A stretch of 64,000 bases of DNA from an uncultured Bacteroidales bacterium (GCA_937995875.1 CALKIW010000070.1:1-64000), one strand, 5' to 3'; counted from the first letter of the stretch, positions 19,301-27,407 are shown. Notes: generated from the letters alone by a model not told the origin. Translations and numbers: made by a program.

Positions 19301-21031
19301 CTCCCCAAGAACAAGCGCTCGTTTGAACAAGAGATAACGCTGAAGCCCGACACCACCATCGAGGTGAGTCACGGCAAAAAGACCAAACGCCTCATCGTAT
19401 CTGCGAAAACAGAGGACGGCAAGCGCCTGAAAATAAAATTCAAGAAGTTGGACGCCAACAAAATACGCATCAAGAACAAGGTAGATTCGGCCACAAAGGT
19501 TAAAATCACCGTAACCCCGAAGCCTGCACTCGACGACCAAAAATGGTATAAGACCGCCCAAGCCATCGCCCGCGTGGCGATGATGGTGCGCAAGGCCAGT
19601 ATCTCCTATCGCAATCAATACTCCATGACGCTGCCGGGCTTCATGCCCAACATCGGCAATGCGTTTGGCCAGACCAACAACGCCAGAGCCAATGCCCTCG
19701 CTCCCGGTCTCGACTTCGCATTCGGACTGATTGGCGACAGCTACATAGAGAAAGCCCGCAGAAACGACTGGTTGCTCATCAACGACAGTATTGCCACGCC
19801 GGCAACAACCAACCTGACGGAAGACCTGCAACTGCGCGCGACGCTCGAACCGGTGAAAAACCTGAAAATAGACCTCAATGCCAGCCGCACGATGACCACA
19901 GCTAAGAGCGTGCAGTATATGTATGTCGGCAACCCGACCACCCAAACCGGCACCTTCTCCATGACCACCATATCGGTGAAATCAGCTTTTGAGGGTATGG
20001 GCGACGCCAAAAACGGATTCAGAAGCTCCACGTTTGAGAAGTTCTGCCATGCGCTCGACGGTTTCCGCCAACGCGTCGAGGCCCGTTATGCCGGCACCAT
20101 CTATCCACAGGGCACCAGTCTGGCCGGTGAAACATTCGACGCGGCCAATGGCGGGGTGAACGCCTACAGTGCCGACGTGATGATTCCGACATTCCTGAAT
20201 ACCTATACCAGCATGGGCGGAAGCGGATTTGATATATTCCCCGCCCTCAAAAAACTGCTGCCCAACTGGACCATCCATTACAGCGGCCTCAGCAAACTGC
20301 CTTGGTTTAGGGACATGTTTAAGAGCATCAATATCAACCATAGCTACAAGAGCATCTTTGCCATAGGTTCCTATCAGAGCTACTCCACCTTCATGGAACT
20401 GATGGGGCCGGGCATGGGATTCATTGCCGACGCAACAAGCGGTGCTCCCATTCCCAACTCGATGTACAATATTTCTTCGGCCAGCATCAACGAATCTTTC
20501 TCGCCGCTATTGGGCATTGACGTGACCCTGCAAAACAACCTCACCGCCAAGTTAGAGTATCGCCAGAGCAGGGTGCTCACCCTCTCCATGACGAGTATTC
20601 AGATGAACGAGGCCGTAAGCAAAGACTGGGTGATGGGCTTCGGCTACAAACTCAACAACTTCAACCTCTTCGGACGACGGAGCAGACGAGTGGTGAGGAG
20701 CAGCAACAAAAAACAAAACGACAACAATCAGAACAATAATTCCAGGAACAATGCACGCGGAGGGGTGAACCACAGCCTGAATCTCCGCCTCGACCTGTCG
20801 TATCGAAAACAAGCCAGCATCACTCGCGACATTGCCACAATCACATCGTCGGCAAGCAGTGGAAACACGGCTTTCAAGCTCTCCTTTATGGCCGACTACA
20901 CGCTGTCCAAGCTCATGTCGGTCAGCTTCTATCTCGACAGACAGACAAACACTCCCCTATTGAGCAGCAGCAGCTATCCAACGACTACACAGGACTTTGG
21001 TCTCAGTTTGAAATTCTCACTGACACGCTGA
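13394..21031 (+). CDS. sprA: Type IX secretion outer-membrane translocon SprA (Sov)
   Basis: The giant outer-membrane barrel through which type IX secretion cargo leaves the cell. The protein has 2,545 residues, within the family range, with an N-terminal signal sequence (about 1-27), long beta-rich stretches throughout, and a final strand ending DFGLSLKFSLTR as expected for an outer-membrane barrel. Recognisable family segments include the FDEKINLNVNGKVGDKVNMN region and DDFEGTTDKMD. Around residues 1912-1960 there is a very charged helical segment rich in K/E/R/A, and near 2430-2455 an Asn-rich polar stretch; both are low-complexity and may be loops outside the barrel. No promoter box was found directly upstream, so it may be read through from ruvA. 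No type IX cargo with an obvious C-terminal sorting domain was recognised in the window. Confidence 0.93.
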   Translation: MKIRKHYIIILLMLGMTMVSSAVVLPFFQVDPTQQNRRTANAAKPPSQPILENGDETPDSLINPRWKIQRTTPITYDDLEQNAMDLKRPEGLVYEVVYNDTIDRYIIGTKIGSTYLAAPIMMTPEEYMKWSEKHGRDAYYRSKNDEIYKTQGKEKFSFTDMHFDLGPAEKIFGPGGVRIKTQGTAELKFGATFKNIDNPSLPIRNRKVTTMDFDEKINLNVNGKVGDKVNMNLNYNTDATFDFDAQNMKLKYDGKEDEIIKLVEGGNVSFPSNSSLIQGASSLFGLRTDLQFGKLKLQLVASQKKSSSKSVSSQGGKQLTPFEISAADYEENRHFFLSQYFRNHYDDGMKTLPNLTTGVSINRVEIWVTNKNGTTTNTRNIVALTDLAESSNISNPMWAPSGTNVPSNTANTEYSTIVNQYADARSIDQASTVLDGAGLVGGVDYEKLQSARLLNSSEYTINSALGYVSLRSSLQTDQVLAVAYEYTYGGQTYQVGEFASDITDVNQALFVKSLKNTSNNPMQGNWDLMMKNVYYLASSIEKDKFRLDVKFQSDTAGVYLSYIPEQQVKSQTLIKVLGADRLDNNNKAHPNGYFDFVEGYTVRNGRVFFPSAEPFGRYLYNYLTSKGVSADKAQKYAFTELYDSTKTIAKQIAEKDKYLLQGQYRGTSANVISLGAYNVPQGSVVVTAGGVTLTEGADYSVDYSAGEVTILNQSIIDAGTSVNVSLESQSEYSQERKTMFGMNWEYDFSKNFQMSGTLQHLSEQALTTKVSMGMEPLNNTIWGLNINWKKESQWLTNMLDKLPFLHLTQPSQISFTGEFAQLLAGQSRGVQDNASYLDDFEGTTDKMDVSTPTNWILSSVPSMFPESRDRTGLTSGFNRSQMAWYTIDPLFTRRSSSLTPSHIKSDLDQLSDPYVREIYVRDLYPQRDQSSYSGATSTLPILNLAYYPNERGPYNFNPDLSSNGMLNNPRQHWGGMMRKLDTNDFEAANIEYIEFWMLDPFIKSSTQPNASEYGGDFYINLGEVSEDILHDGKKFSESGMPVDGSANFSYTQWGKIPVQSTVTYAFATTNGSRKLQDVGYNGLNDGEEQQFETYQDFLKQIQGKVNAAVWDSIWADPANDNYHYFRGSDLDRMEASILRRYKYINNPQGNSPDNDSRTEGYDTSYKSTPDAEDINQDFTLNEYEKYYQYHVSVRPEDLVVGKNFIVDKRETNRTARNGKSPKLTWYLFRIPVKEFESRNGSISDFSSIRFMRMFLTNFEHPVVMRFASLDLVRGTWRIYEQNLDNSASTGSMTTASVSIEENNEKTPVNYILPPGISREQDPTQPQLVQANEQALDINVKNLSSGESKAVYKNTTHDLRQYKRLQMFVHANADEQNVTNLQDGQLAVFIRLGSDYKSNYYEYEIPLKLTPPGRYDRMSRADCIAVWPEENMLDVPLSIFTALKKERNQQKGLGLASYNRPYEAYDSERPQNKITVMGNPTLGEVKTMIIGVRNLSADTKSGEVWVNELRLKEFNNSGGWAANGNLNVQMSDLGTMNVQGRYISQGFGGLEEGVNSRSKDDRSNFSFMTNVELGKFFPDKAKVSAPLYYSVTKQVTSPKYNPLDTDMELKDALDGALTRAERDSIERIAVTKTINTNFSLSNVKVGIQTKRHPMPYDPANFSFFYSHSHTHSQGETTVYENEDNWRGGMNYNWTPVYRAWEPFKKVKGKSKWLDFPKRIGLNWLPQNVNFNTEITRSYYELQERDMEAMENANLPLVFAQQFLWNREFQLRWDFTKNLHMNFQSATHAEIEEPYTPVNKDLYPTQYEAWKDSVRRSIRQFGTPLDYQQNFTLSYQLPLNLLPIFDWVNSDATYNATYHWLRGTDLEDGTSLGNTIQNNRQLNINGSFDFVRLYNHSPFLKKANERFDKTPSRTEINKKKQDREKARAEKKKQQEAEAKAREQAIADGKDPDEAVKQLRENNRKTAEKQSSLPKNKRSFEQEITLKPDTTIEVSHGKKTKRLIVSAKTEDGKRLKIKFKKLDANKIRIKNKVDSATKVKITVTPKPALDDQKWYKTAQAIARVAMMVRKASISYRNQYSMTLPGFMPNIGNAFGQTNNARANALAPGLDFAFGLIGDSYIEKARRNDWLLINDSIATPATTNLTEDLQLRATLEPVKNLKIDLNASRTMTTAKSVQYMYVGNPTTQTGTFSMTTISVKSAFEGMGDAKNGFRSSTFEKFCHALDGFRQRVEARYAGTIYPQGTSLAGETFDAANGGVNAYSADVMIPTFLNTYTSMGGSGFDIFPALKKLLPNWTIHYSGLSKLPWFRDMFKSININHSYKSIFAIGSYQSYSTFMELMGPGMGFIADATSGAPIPNSMYNISSASINESFSPLLGIDVTLQNNLTAKLEYRQSRVLTLSMTSIQMNEAVSKDWVMGFGYKLNNFNLFGRRSRRVVRSSNKKQNDNNQNNNSRNNARGGVNHSLNLRLDLSYRKQASITRDIATITSSASSGNTAFKLSFMADYTLSKLMSVSFYLDRQTNTPLLSSSSYPTTTQDFGLSLKFSLTR

Positions 21032-21290
21032 TTGCGCCACACCTCTTGCCCAACCCCACAATATTCCTTACACCTCAACGCATGGGAGCCTGCGTTGCGT
21101 GCCCGGCACATCATCGCTATGCTCAACCATCCCACAACACGTGCCATCAGCCCATCGGTGGCTTCCACAGGCTGTTCCCTTATGTCTTTTTGGGTTTTTC
21201 GGGGCGTAGCAAGTCTTCTCCTCACGCATCACGAAAAACCAACTAATTCGATGCAACTTTTCAACAAACACGGTCATCATCTCCACCGTT
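21032..21290. other. Region after sprA
   Basis: No gene, terminator or known RNA recognised. It leads directly into repeat copy D. Confidence 0.4.
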
Positions 21291-21690
21291 GATGTAAAAT
21301 TTTCTTCACCATAAAACAGTGCTTTCATTTTTCTGTTCCAGGTTATCCTGCCTGCTTTTTCCGGGCCAAATCATCATTTCAGCCGGAGTTGCATCCCCGA
21401 AACCGACTCATTCAACTTTGGAAGTGTTGCGGTTAATATCCAACGGCGTGGCGGTCGCTATCTAACGGCTATACCGATAAGCCCGAACGGGATTGCGACT
21501 AAAGCCTAACCGCACCGCGACTAAGCCTTAACCGCGCAGAGCATCATCATCCATCTTTTATAAAAGAAATACAAACCTTACTTCCCTCTTGATTATCAGC
21601 AGGTTGCACAACCGTGCTAAATTTTGAAGAATTCAGACCGACAGGCTTTCTGTTTTCAAATAAGAGAAAACTGAGAGGGTGTTTGTCAAT
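21291..21690 (+). repeat. Dispersed 22-bp-core repeat, copy D
   Basis: Left edge GATGTAAAATTTTCTTCACC resembles the left edge of B and C. The core has five 22-bp units at 21428-21449, 21450-21471, 21472-21493, 21494-21515 and 21516-21537; the last two read nearly alike (CGACTAAAGCCTAACCGC and CGACTAAGCCTTAACCGC). The right part shares GGCTTTCTGTTTT with copy E and GGGTGTTTGT with copy C, so D and E look like a subfamily. Confidence 0.75.
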
Positions 21691-21856
21691 ATTTTTAGAA
21701 GCCTTATGCAAGCTCGAAAGCGTCTACTCCTGATGCAAGCATCCATGTTGTTCGCCTGTTAAGCTAACAAGCATCCTTAGTATCAGGCATTTAAATCATA
21801 AGGTCGAGTTTAAGATTATTTTGACAATTAAAGGCATTGTTTTCATTTTTTTTCGG

Positions 21857-21864
21857 TAAGTTTG
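21857..21864 (+). promoter_or_regulatory. Candidate -7 box for gene 21875
   Basis: TAAGTTTG, with a TTG at 21837-21839 upstream (17-bp gap). It ends only 10 nt before the start codon, implying a very short leader. Confidence 0.5.
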
Positions 21865-21874
21865 CAAATAGACA

Positions 21875-23593
21875 ATGCCAGATGTTATCATCATAGTAGC
21901 GATATGGGCCATCATGTTTATCGTGGCCTTTGTGTTCATCCCGTTGTGGCGACGACACCACGATGCGGAGAGCAGCCTCTATGCACGTACACAGGAAGAC
22001 AACAAGCTCAGCGTGAGCAATGCCCTGAAAAAACTGAACTGCACACCCAAATGGGAGCGCAACCATGATGACCTCATTGTCCGCTACAATTATCAAAGCG
22101 GCCATTTCAACATTCGCTTGGAGAAAAACTCCCCCTATGTACGACTGACATATCTGTTTTTCTTTGACACGGAACTTGACAACATTGAATTGGTACGCAA
22201 CGTGTGCAACCAATGCAACCTCAACACCGAAACTTGTAGAATAGTCTACTCCGTGAACGCAGACAAGGGTACGGTAGACACTCACATTGTGAATGCCCTG
22301 TTGCTGAACGACAGCAACGCGGGAGAGGTGATAGAACGGGCCATGCAAAACGTCTTCCGCTGGCAGCGCGTATTCGTGATGCGCTTCAAGGCATTCAAAG
22401 AAGCCGGCGACAAAGCCCCCAACCGCGATGCCGAGAAACGCGACGCGTCGTGGAAGCGCGAACTGTTTCTGCTCAGAGAACTGGAGATGATGCATCAGGA
22501 AGACGGACCGGAATGGCACAACAACGACCTGTCGCCTATTCAGCTGCGCCAACTGTTGGCTTCGGGCATGGGCCTTACTGACATTGTGCCGGACCAACTG
22601 ACCATAACATGCGACGGGGAAACCGAAGTGCTGGATGACGCAGACGCCATTCTCGACTACAACGTGTCGAAGCCACTGATACGAGACAATAAATTCATAC
22701 ACCACTCGGCGATGGCTCTCCTTACCTATTACGACCCACGCGACCCTGTGAAGCTACGACAGCTCACACTGTGTTTCGGGCAGGAAGAGCAGACCGACGA
22801 CACCCTCTACTATCGCATAACAATGGCATTGGCACCCCTCTCGCTGAACAAAAACACAGAAGCTGACGAGATGCAGCGCCGAAAACTGATGAGCAGCGTG
22901 TTGTTGGGTCACGACCTCACCCCTGTCGAGAAACGCCTGGCAGAGTTCAGATATGTGTGGAAAGAAGCAAGGGCCAAGTTGCGAAACGGACAACATGACG
23001 ACCTCACAGACGAAGAACGAATACTGTGTAACTTGCAAAACCCACAGCATGGACAGGTGTTGCTGCGCGGAAAGGCACTGTTCGAACAAAAGAGATTCTA
23101 TGAGAGTGTGCTGATTTTGGAAAACGTGTTCTATCTGCTGCAATCATCGTTCGGAAAGATGGAAACATCCGCACGCGAGGCGTTCATCGAGCTGTGCTAT
23201 CTGATTGGCTCATGCTATGCCCATCTGAGCCAATATTGCAAAGCCAGCTATTATCTCCAACTCACCCTGTCAGCCCATCGCATCACATATATGCAGGCGT
23301 TTGTGAATTGTCTGGTCAATGGCCATGATTTTCGAGCCATGCTCTTCATCGACTCTTTTCTGCAGGAGCTGCAGCCCATAGTGAGTGGGGAGCGGCTGGA
23401 GGAGGCCTCCGGCGAGATGTATGAATTCTTCGCGTTTATAGGATTTCTGAAACGCCGAAAAGCCTTTTTACTGGTAAGGGCGGAGCGTTATGGCGAAGCA
23501 GAACAGATACTGAAACAACTGCTTGACGACCCGGCCAACAGTGACTACGCACTGAAAGAACTGGCCTATATTCAGAAGAAGAAACAGAAATAA
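21875..23593 (+). CDS. Uncharacterised membrane-anchored protein with TPR-like C-terminal half
   Basis: I do not recognise a named family. The 572-residue protein has one N-terminal transmembrane segment (PDVIIIVAIWAIMFIVAFVF), then a mixed soluble region of about 350 residues. From about residue 385 it becomes helical with TPR-like repeats: LLRGKALFEQKRFYESVLIL, FIELCYLIGSCYAHLSQYCKAS, and RAERYGEAEQILKQLLDDPA. Such repeats usually bind other proteins. It precedes the cardiolipin synthase gene by 93 nt, without a clear shared role. Confidence 0.6.
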   Translation: MPDVIIIVAIWAIMFIVAFVFIPLWRRHHDAESSLYARTQEDNKLSVSNALKKLNCTPKWERNHDDLIVRYNYQSGHFNIRLEKNSPYVRLTYLFFFDTELDNIELVRNVCNQCNLNTETCRIVYSVNADKGTVDTHIVNALLLNDSNAGEVIERAMQNVFRWQRVFVMRFKAFKEAGDKAPNRDAEKRDASWKRELFLLRELEMMHQEDGPEWHNNDLSPIQLRQLLASGMGLTDIVPDQLTITCDGETEVLDDADAILDYNVSKPLIRDNKFIHHSAMALLTYYDPRDPVKLRQLTLCFGQEEQTDDTLYYRITMALAPLSLNKNTEADEMQRRKLMSSVLLGHDLTPVEKRLAEFRYVWKEARAKLRNGQHDDLTDEERILCNLQNPQHGQVLLRGKALFEQKRFYESVLILENVFYLLQSSFGKMETSAREAFIELCYLIGSCYAHLSQYCKASYYLQLTLSAHRITYMQAFVNCLVNGHDFRAMLFIDSFLQELQPIVSGERLEEASGEMYEFFAFIGFLKRRKAFLLVRAERYGEAEQILKQLLDDPANSDYALKELAYIQKKKQK

Positions 23594-23686
23594 GATGCCC
23601 TGCCGGCGGCAACAGCCCATTCTGAAGCCTCGCCGGCGGAGGATTGCACTGTATTTACTGAGATGTAAAGAGAAAGGTTTGAAAAC

Positions 23687-25111
23687 ATGACATACCTGCA
23701 TTGGATTTGGGGAGTCGTCTATGGCCTGATTGTCATAGGCGTGATGATAAGGGTGCTGCTCGACAATCGGCAACCTGCAAAGACAATGGCGTGGATATTG
23801 GTGTTGTGGTTTCTACCTTTATTGGGGCTTGTGCTCTATATCTTCTTCGGACAAAACACCAGAAAAGAAAAGCTCATCAGTCAGGGCTCACTCGACCAAC
23901 TGACCAAGCGGGCAATGACAGAGTTCGTGGAACAGCGCGAACTCCGGCTGCCAAAGTCGCATCAACCGTTGATGCAGCTTTTCAAAAACCAGAATATGGC
24001 GTTGCCGTTCAAGAACAATGAGGTGGAGATTTTTACCGACGGTTATGAATTTTTTCCGGCACTTTTGCGCGAGATCGGTAAGGCAAAACACCATATACAC
24101 ATAGACATCTATATTTTTGCCGATGACGAATTGGGCTATCTGATTGCCGATGCGCTGATTGACAAGGCACGTGAGGGCGTGGAAGTGCGTGTGATCTATG
24201 ATGATGTGGGGTGTTGGAACGTAAAAAGTGCCTTCTTTGAGCGTATGCGCGATGGCGGTATAGACGTGCACGCCTTTATGCCGGTGAAATTCCCGGCCTT
24301 CACTTCTAAGGTGAATTACCGCAACCACCGCAAGCTCATGATCATTGACGGTAAGGTGGGATTTATCGGCGGCATGAACATTGCCACCCGCTATGTCAAA
24401 GGCACCAAAAAACAAGAGTGGCGAGATACCAATCTGATGGTGAGGGGTGGAGGCGTGTATGGCATTCAGCATGCCTTCTTGGTGGACTGGTATTTTGTTG
24501 ACCGCACTCTGATTACCAACCGAGAATATTATCCCGACCAAGATTGGCACATCTCCAACGACTGTCTGGCCCAAGTAGTGACGAGCAGTCCCATCTCTCC
24601 CTGGCCCGACATTATGCAGGGCTATGTGCGCATACTCATCGAAGCCCGACGGTACGTCTATATGGAAAGTCCATATTTTTTGCCCTCCAAACCGGTGCTT
24701 TTTGCCATGCAAACGGCCGCGCTGACGGGGGTGGATGTAAGGTTGATGATACCCATGAAAGGCGATTCAAAGATTGTGCAATGGGCAAGCATCTCGTATA
24801 TCATGGAAACCATAGAGGCCGGTGTGAAAGTGTATCTATACCAAGACGGGTTCAACCACTCGAAATTGCTGGTCAGCGACGACTGCATCTCTACCTGTGG
24901 CAGCACCAATATAGATGCACGGAGCTTTGAACACAACTTTGAATCGAATATATTTTTCTATGACAAGGGAATGGCACTGCGCATGAAAAAAATCTTCCTT
25001 GAAGACCAAAAACATTGCCTGCTGGTAGACGAGATGCTGAAAACTAAACAACATTCATTCCTGAAACGGTTGAGGGGGAGCATATTAAGAATCGTAAGCC
25101 CATTGATGTAA
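23687..25111 (+). CDS. cls: Cardiolipin synthase
   Basis: Phospholipase D superfamily enzyme that joins phosphatidylglycerol to a second phospholipid to make cardiolipin at the inner membrane. Two N-terminal hydrophobic segments (about 4-24 and 33-54) anchor it. Both HKD motifs are intact: H214-R-K216-...-D221 (NHRKLMIIDG) and H391-S-K393-...-D398 (NHSKLLVSDD). The 474-residue length is normal for a bacterial Cls. Convergent with rsmD, with 75 nt between them and no clear terminator. Confidence 0.92.
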   Translation: MTYLHWIWGVVYGLIVIGVMIRVLLDNRQPAKTMAWILVLWFLPLLGLVLYIFFGQNTRKEKLISQGSLDQLTKRAMTEFVEQRELRLPKSHQPLMQLFKNQNMALPFKNNEVEIFTDGYEFFPALLREIGKAKHHIHIDIYIFADDELGYLIADALIDKAREGVEVRVIYDDVGCWNVKSAFFERMRDGGIDVHAFMPVKFPAFTSKVNYRNHRKLMIIDGKVGFIGGMNIATRYVKGTKKQEWRDTNLMVRGGGVYGIQHAFLVDWYFVDRTLITNREYYPDQDWHISNDCLAQVVTSSPISPWPDIMQGYVRILIEARRYVYMESPYFLPSKPVLFAMQTAALTGVDVRLMIPMKGDSKIVQWASISYIMETIEAGVKVYLYQDGFNHSKLLVSDDCISTCGSTNIDARSFEHNFESNIFFYDKGMALRMKKIFLEDQKHCLLVDEMLKTKQHSFLKRLRGSILRIVSPLM

Positions 25112-25186
25112 CCACCTTCCCATACCTCCTTGATAAGGCACAAAATCTTCCCCAACAGTTCGCAGGAGCAGTCAAGCCAAAGACTG

Positions 25187-25717
25187 TTACTTGAATATGC
25201 TGAAGTTTACGCTCCCGTAGCTGCGGTGCTCCACAAAGTGTTCGTGGGTGGAAAAATCGTAATTCCGTCCATGTTCGAAAACGAAAACGCCTTCCTCTTT
25301 CAACAACGCATATTGAAACACAAGGTCGGGAAGCGTTGCCAACTGTTCCAAAGCATAGGGAGGGTCGGCAAAAATAAAGTCAAACTGCTTGTGACAAGAC
25401 TTTAGAAAACGGAACACGTCGCCCTTGACAAGGAAGTTTTCCGTAACACCGAGCTTCTGCATACATTGACCAATGAAGCGCGCATGGTCTCGATCGACCT
25501 CAACACTCACCACAGACGCACACCCACGCGACAGCAGTTCGAGCGATATGCTACCCGTCCCGGCAAACAAATCGAGCGCAGAGGCATCAGCAAAGTCAAT
25601 GTATCGATTCATCACGTTGAATATATTTTCCTTTGCAAAGTCTGTTGTAGGACGTGCCTTGAACGTTCGGGGCACATCAAAATGGCGCCCCTTATACTTT
25701 CCTGTTATAATTCTCAT
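25187..25717 (-). CDS. rsmD: 16S rRNA (guanine(966)-N2)-methyltransferase
   Basis: Methylates G966 of 16S rRNA with SAM. The 176-residue protein opens MRIITGKYKGRHF, typical of RsmD, with the SAM-binding loop F51-A-G-T-G55 after DLFAGTG and the catalytic D118-P-P-Y121. It follows the DUF3822 gene by 52 nt on the minus strand, a pairing also common elsewhere in Bacteroidales. Confidence 0.92.
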   Translation of the reverse strand: MRIITGKYKGRHFDVPRTFKARPTTDFAKENIFNVMNRYIDFADASALDLFAGTGSISLELLSRGCASVVSVEVDRDHARFIGQCMQKLGVTENFLVKGDVFRFLKSCHKQFDFIFADPPYALEQLATLPDLVFQYALLKEEGVFVFEHGRNYDFSTHEHFVEHRSYGSVNFSIFK

Positions 25718-25769
25718 TGTCTCATTTACCTAAAAAATCCAACTACCGACGTTCTGCACTCATGTGTCA

Positions 25770-26564
25770 TCATCCCAGATAGAGCGTCAGCAGGTCCATC
25801 GTGACACCCTTGATATTTGTTATTGGTGCACGGTTGAAATCTGCGGAAGGATTGATGGCACTCGTTTTCCGGATATGGAGAAGCAGCTGTTCCATCAGCA
25901 TCTCACGTTCAACAATGTCGCCGGAGAGATAAAGTTCGTCTTTCTGCTGGTCGAGTGCAAGCTCCTTCCACACGAAAAGGATGAAATAGAGTGCGTCCTT
26001 GCCATGCTTAACATCATATCGATTGCTGAAAACGAAACGGTTGCGCTCAAAGCTGAACAGCTCCAACTGATGATCATGAAAGTGGGCAAACAGTTTCCGA
26101 CGAATACCAATGAAGCTGCGCTGGTGCATATATCGCCACACGGGAAGCATCAAGGCCGTGAACTTGACGTCCGAATAATGGTCTTCTACAACAAGTTTCA
26201 AATCCTTATTCACCGCAAACAATGCTACCGCTTTGAGGTCGGGCAGGACGTTGCTCATAACGACACATCCCTCCGTCTCAGGATAACTATGCCTATAAAG
26301 TGTTTCGCTGTCCTGCTCATGATATTCTTCGATGGGAAGCAACAACACGGGGGCATTGACCAAAACACGTGCGCGGGTGGTGGGATGAAGCAACAATTCT
26401 TCCGTCTTGAAAGCTTCACGCAGATTGGCTGATATAGACACGCCGCTCTTAATGGTATATGGGCTGAACGCCACTTGCTCTTCCAATCCCTTATCGGCTA
26501 TTGCAAACGCTAAAGAGCCCTTGCTCACACGGATTGTCATTCGGGGGGACTTGTTGTAATTCAT
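25770..26564 (-). CDS. DUF3822 family protein
   Basis: A 264-residue conserved protein of Bacteroidota, recognised by its fold-like pattern and its place next to rsmD. It begins near MTIRVSKGSLAFAIAD and contains VLVNAPVLLLPIEEY and LPVWRYMHQRS; some remote resemblance to the actin/hexokinase-like ATPase fold has been suggested for this family, but no ATP motif is certain here. Function unknown. Upstream lies the 22-bp tandem array. Confidence 0.7.
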   Translation of the reverse strand: MNYNKSPRMTIRVSKGSLAFAIADKGLEEQVAFSPYTIKSGVSISANLREAFKTEELLLHPTTRARVLVNAPVLLLPIEEYHEQDSETLYRHSYPETEGCVVMSNVLPDLKAVALFAVNKDLKLVVEDHYSDVKFTALMLPVWRYMHQRSFIGIRRKLFAHFHDHQLELFSFERNRFVFSNRYDVKHGKDALYFILFVWKELALDQQKDELYLSGDIVEREMLMEQLLLHIRKTSAINPSADFNRAPITNIKGVTMDLLTLYLG

Positions 26565-26590
26565 AATTCAAAATTCATAATTCATAATTG
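26554..26590. repeat. Short AATTCATAATTC tandem repeat
   Basis: Three to four imperfect copies of AATTCATAATTC-like words immediately at and before the start of the DUF3822 gene. Such AT-rich short repeats could have arisen by slippage. Confidence 0.5.
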
Positions 26591-26600
26591 GCAAAGCACC

Positions 26601-26776
26601 CGGCTTATGTAGTTCATGTTATCGGGCTTATGGCTTTATGATAGAAGTTTACATGCTTTGTGACGGGGATTTATCTGCTTTGTGATGGGGATTCAGTAGC
26701 GTTGTGATGGGAAGTTTGTAGCTTTGTGATAGGAGGTTTGTAGCTTTGTGGCAGATGATTTTCTACTTCCTGACAA
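26601..26776. repeat. Tandem array with exact 22-bp period
   Basis: Eight degenerate units in strict 22-bp register: 26601-26622, 26623-26644, 26645-26666, 26667-26688, 26689-26710, 26711-26732, 26733-26754 and 26755-26776. The best-conserved word is GCTTTGTGATGG; outer units are more decayed. The period is not a multiple of three and no reading frame preserves a repeated peptide, so it is not coding. Sequence is unrelated to the TAAGCC core of the dispersed repeat, but the period is the same. Confidence 0.8.
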
Positions 26777-26864
26777 ATGGATTTCTGATTGATGCCATCG
26801 ACATGGCTGGGAATTTCTGTCCACTTGACTGAGTTTTGGCGTCTCGATCTCACTTTTCACAACC

Positions 26865-27347
26865 TTATTCCCAATTACCAACATTGCCGTTGAACGCTGC
26901 AACGTCACCAATTTTCAAGCCGGGAAACTGTCCGGAAGCAACGGCTTTCTCGATGAGTTCTGCAATGGAATTGGCGTCAAGCCCCTGCAAATATTCCTCG
27001 TAACCCGCACTACACTCCATAAGTGGAACATGACGCCCACTCTTACCAATGGCCGACGACACTGCAAGCGCGAACGGTTTGCTGTCGGAAAAAGGTATAT
27101 ACTTCAGCGAGTCGGCAAGCAATCCCACTTTGACAAGGGTGTCGAGGCTTCCCGTATAGGTGGCATGAGCGATTTTATACGCCTCTTCCGCCACACGGAT
27201 TTTTACCAGATACTGTTTCACGACCATCTCTCTCATGGCCCGTTCCTTCTCAAATCGGAGCGGACGATAGACGCTCAAGAAACAGAGTACCGCCAAAACC
27301 AGTACACAGCCTGCAAGGAGATAATTATTTCTGACATTGAACTTCAT
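26865..27347 (-). CDS. Small membrane-anchored protein of unknown function
   Basis: Not recognised as a named family. The 160-residue protein has an N-terminal transmembrane helix (NNYLLAGCVLVLAVLCFLSV, about 7-26) followed by a long charged helix (RFEKERAMREMVVKQYLVKI RVAEEAYKIAH) and the phrase YTGSLDTLVKVGLLADSLKY. The layout of anchor, long helix, then small globular part resembles pseudopilin-like proteins, but no prepilin peptidase site is evident. Transcribed from a box at 27400-27407, divergent from the RecD-like helicase. Confidence 0.6.
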   Translation of the reverse strand: MKFNVRNNYLLAGCVLVLAVLCFLSVYRPLRFEKERAMREMVVKQYLVKIRVAEEAYKIAHATYTGSLDTLVKVGLLADSLKYIPFSDSKPFALAVSSAIGKSGRHVPLMECSAGYEEYLQGLDANSIAELIEKAVASGQFPGLKIGDVAAFNGNVGNWE

Positions 27348-27364
27348 ATCTCGTGTTTTATTAT

Positions 27365-27372
27365 TATCTTTG
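27365..27372 (+). promoter_or_regulatory. Candidate -7 box for the RecD-like helicase
   Basis: TATCTTTG, 113 nt before the helicase start. It faces the minus-strand box at 27400-27407, so the two predicted transcripts would overlap at their 5' ends. Confidence 0.5.
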
Positions 27373-27399
27373 TCTCTTAGGCAAGACGGATTAGCATTG

Positions 27400-27407
27400 C
27401 AAAGATA
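27400..27407 (-). promoter_or_regulatory. Candidate -7 box for gene 26865-27347
   Basis: CAAAGATA reads TATCTTTG on the minus strand, 52 nt upstream of the start codon. Confidence 0.5.

Noticed and set aside
26601..26776. CRISPR array
   Set aside because: Units are 22 bp back to back with no unique spacers and no cas genes nearby; the same holds for 37477-37564 and the repeat cores.
26671..26911. Minus-strand open frames over the 22-bp array
   Set aside because: The apparent repeated peptide words shift frame at each 22-bp step, and the frame overlaps the end of the real gene at 26865.
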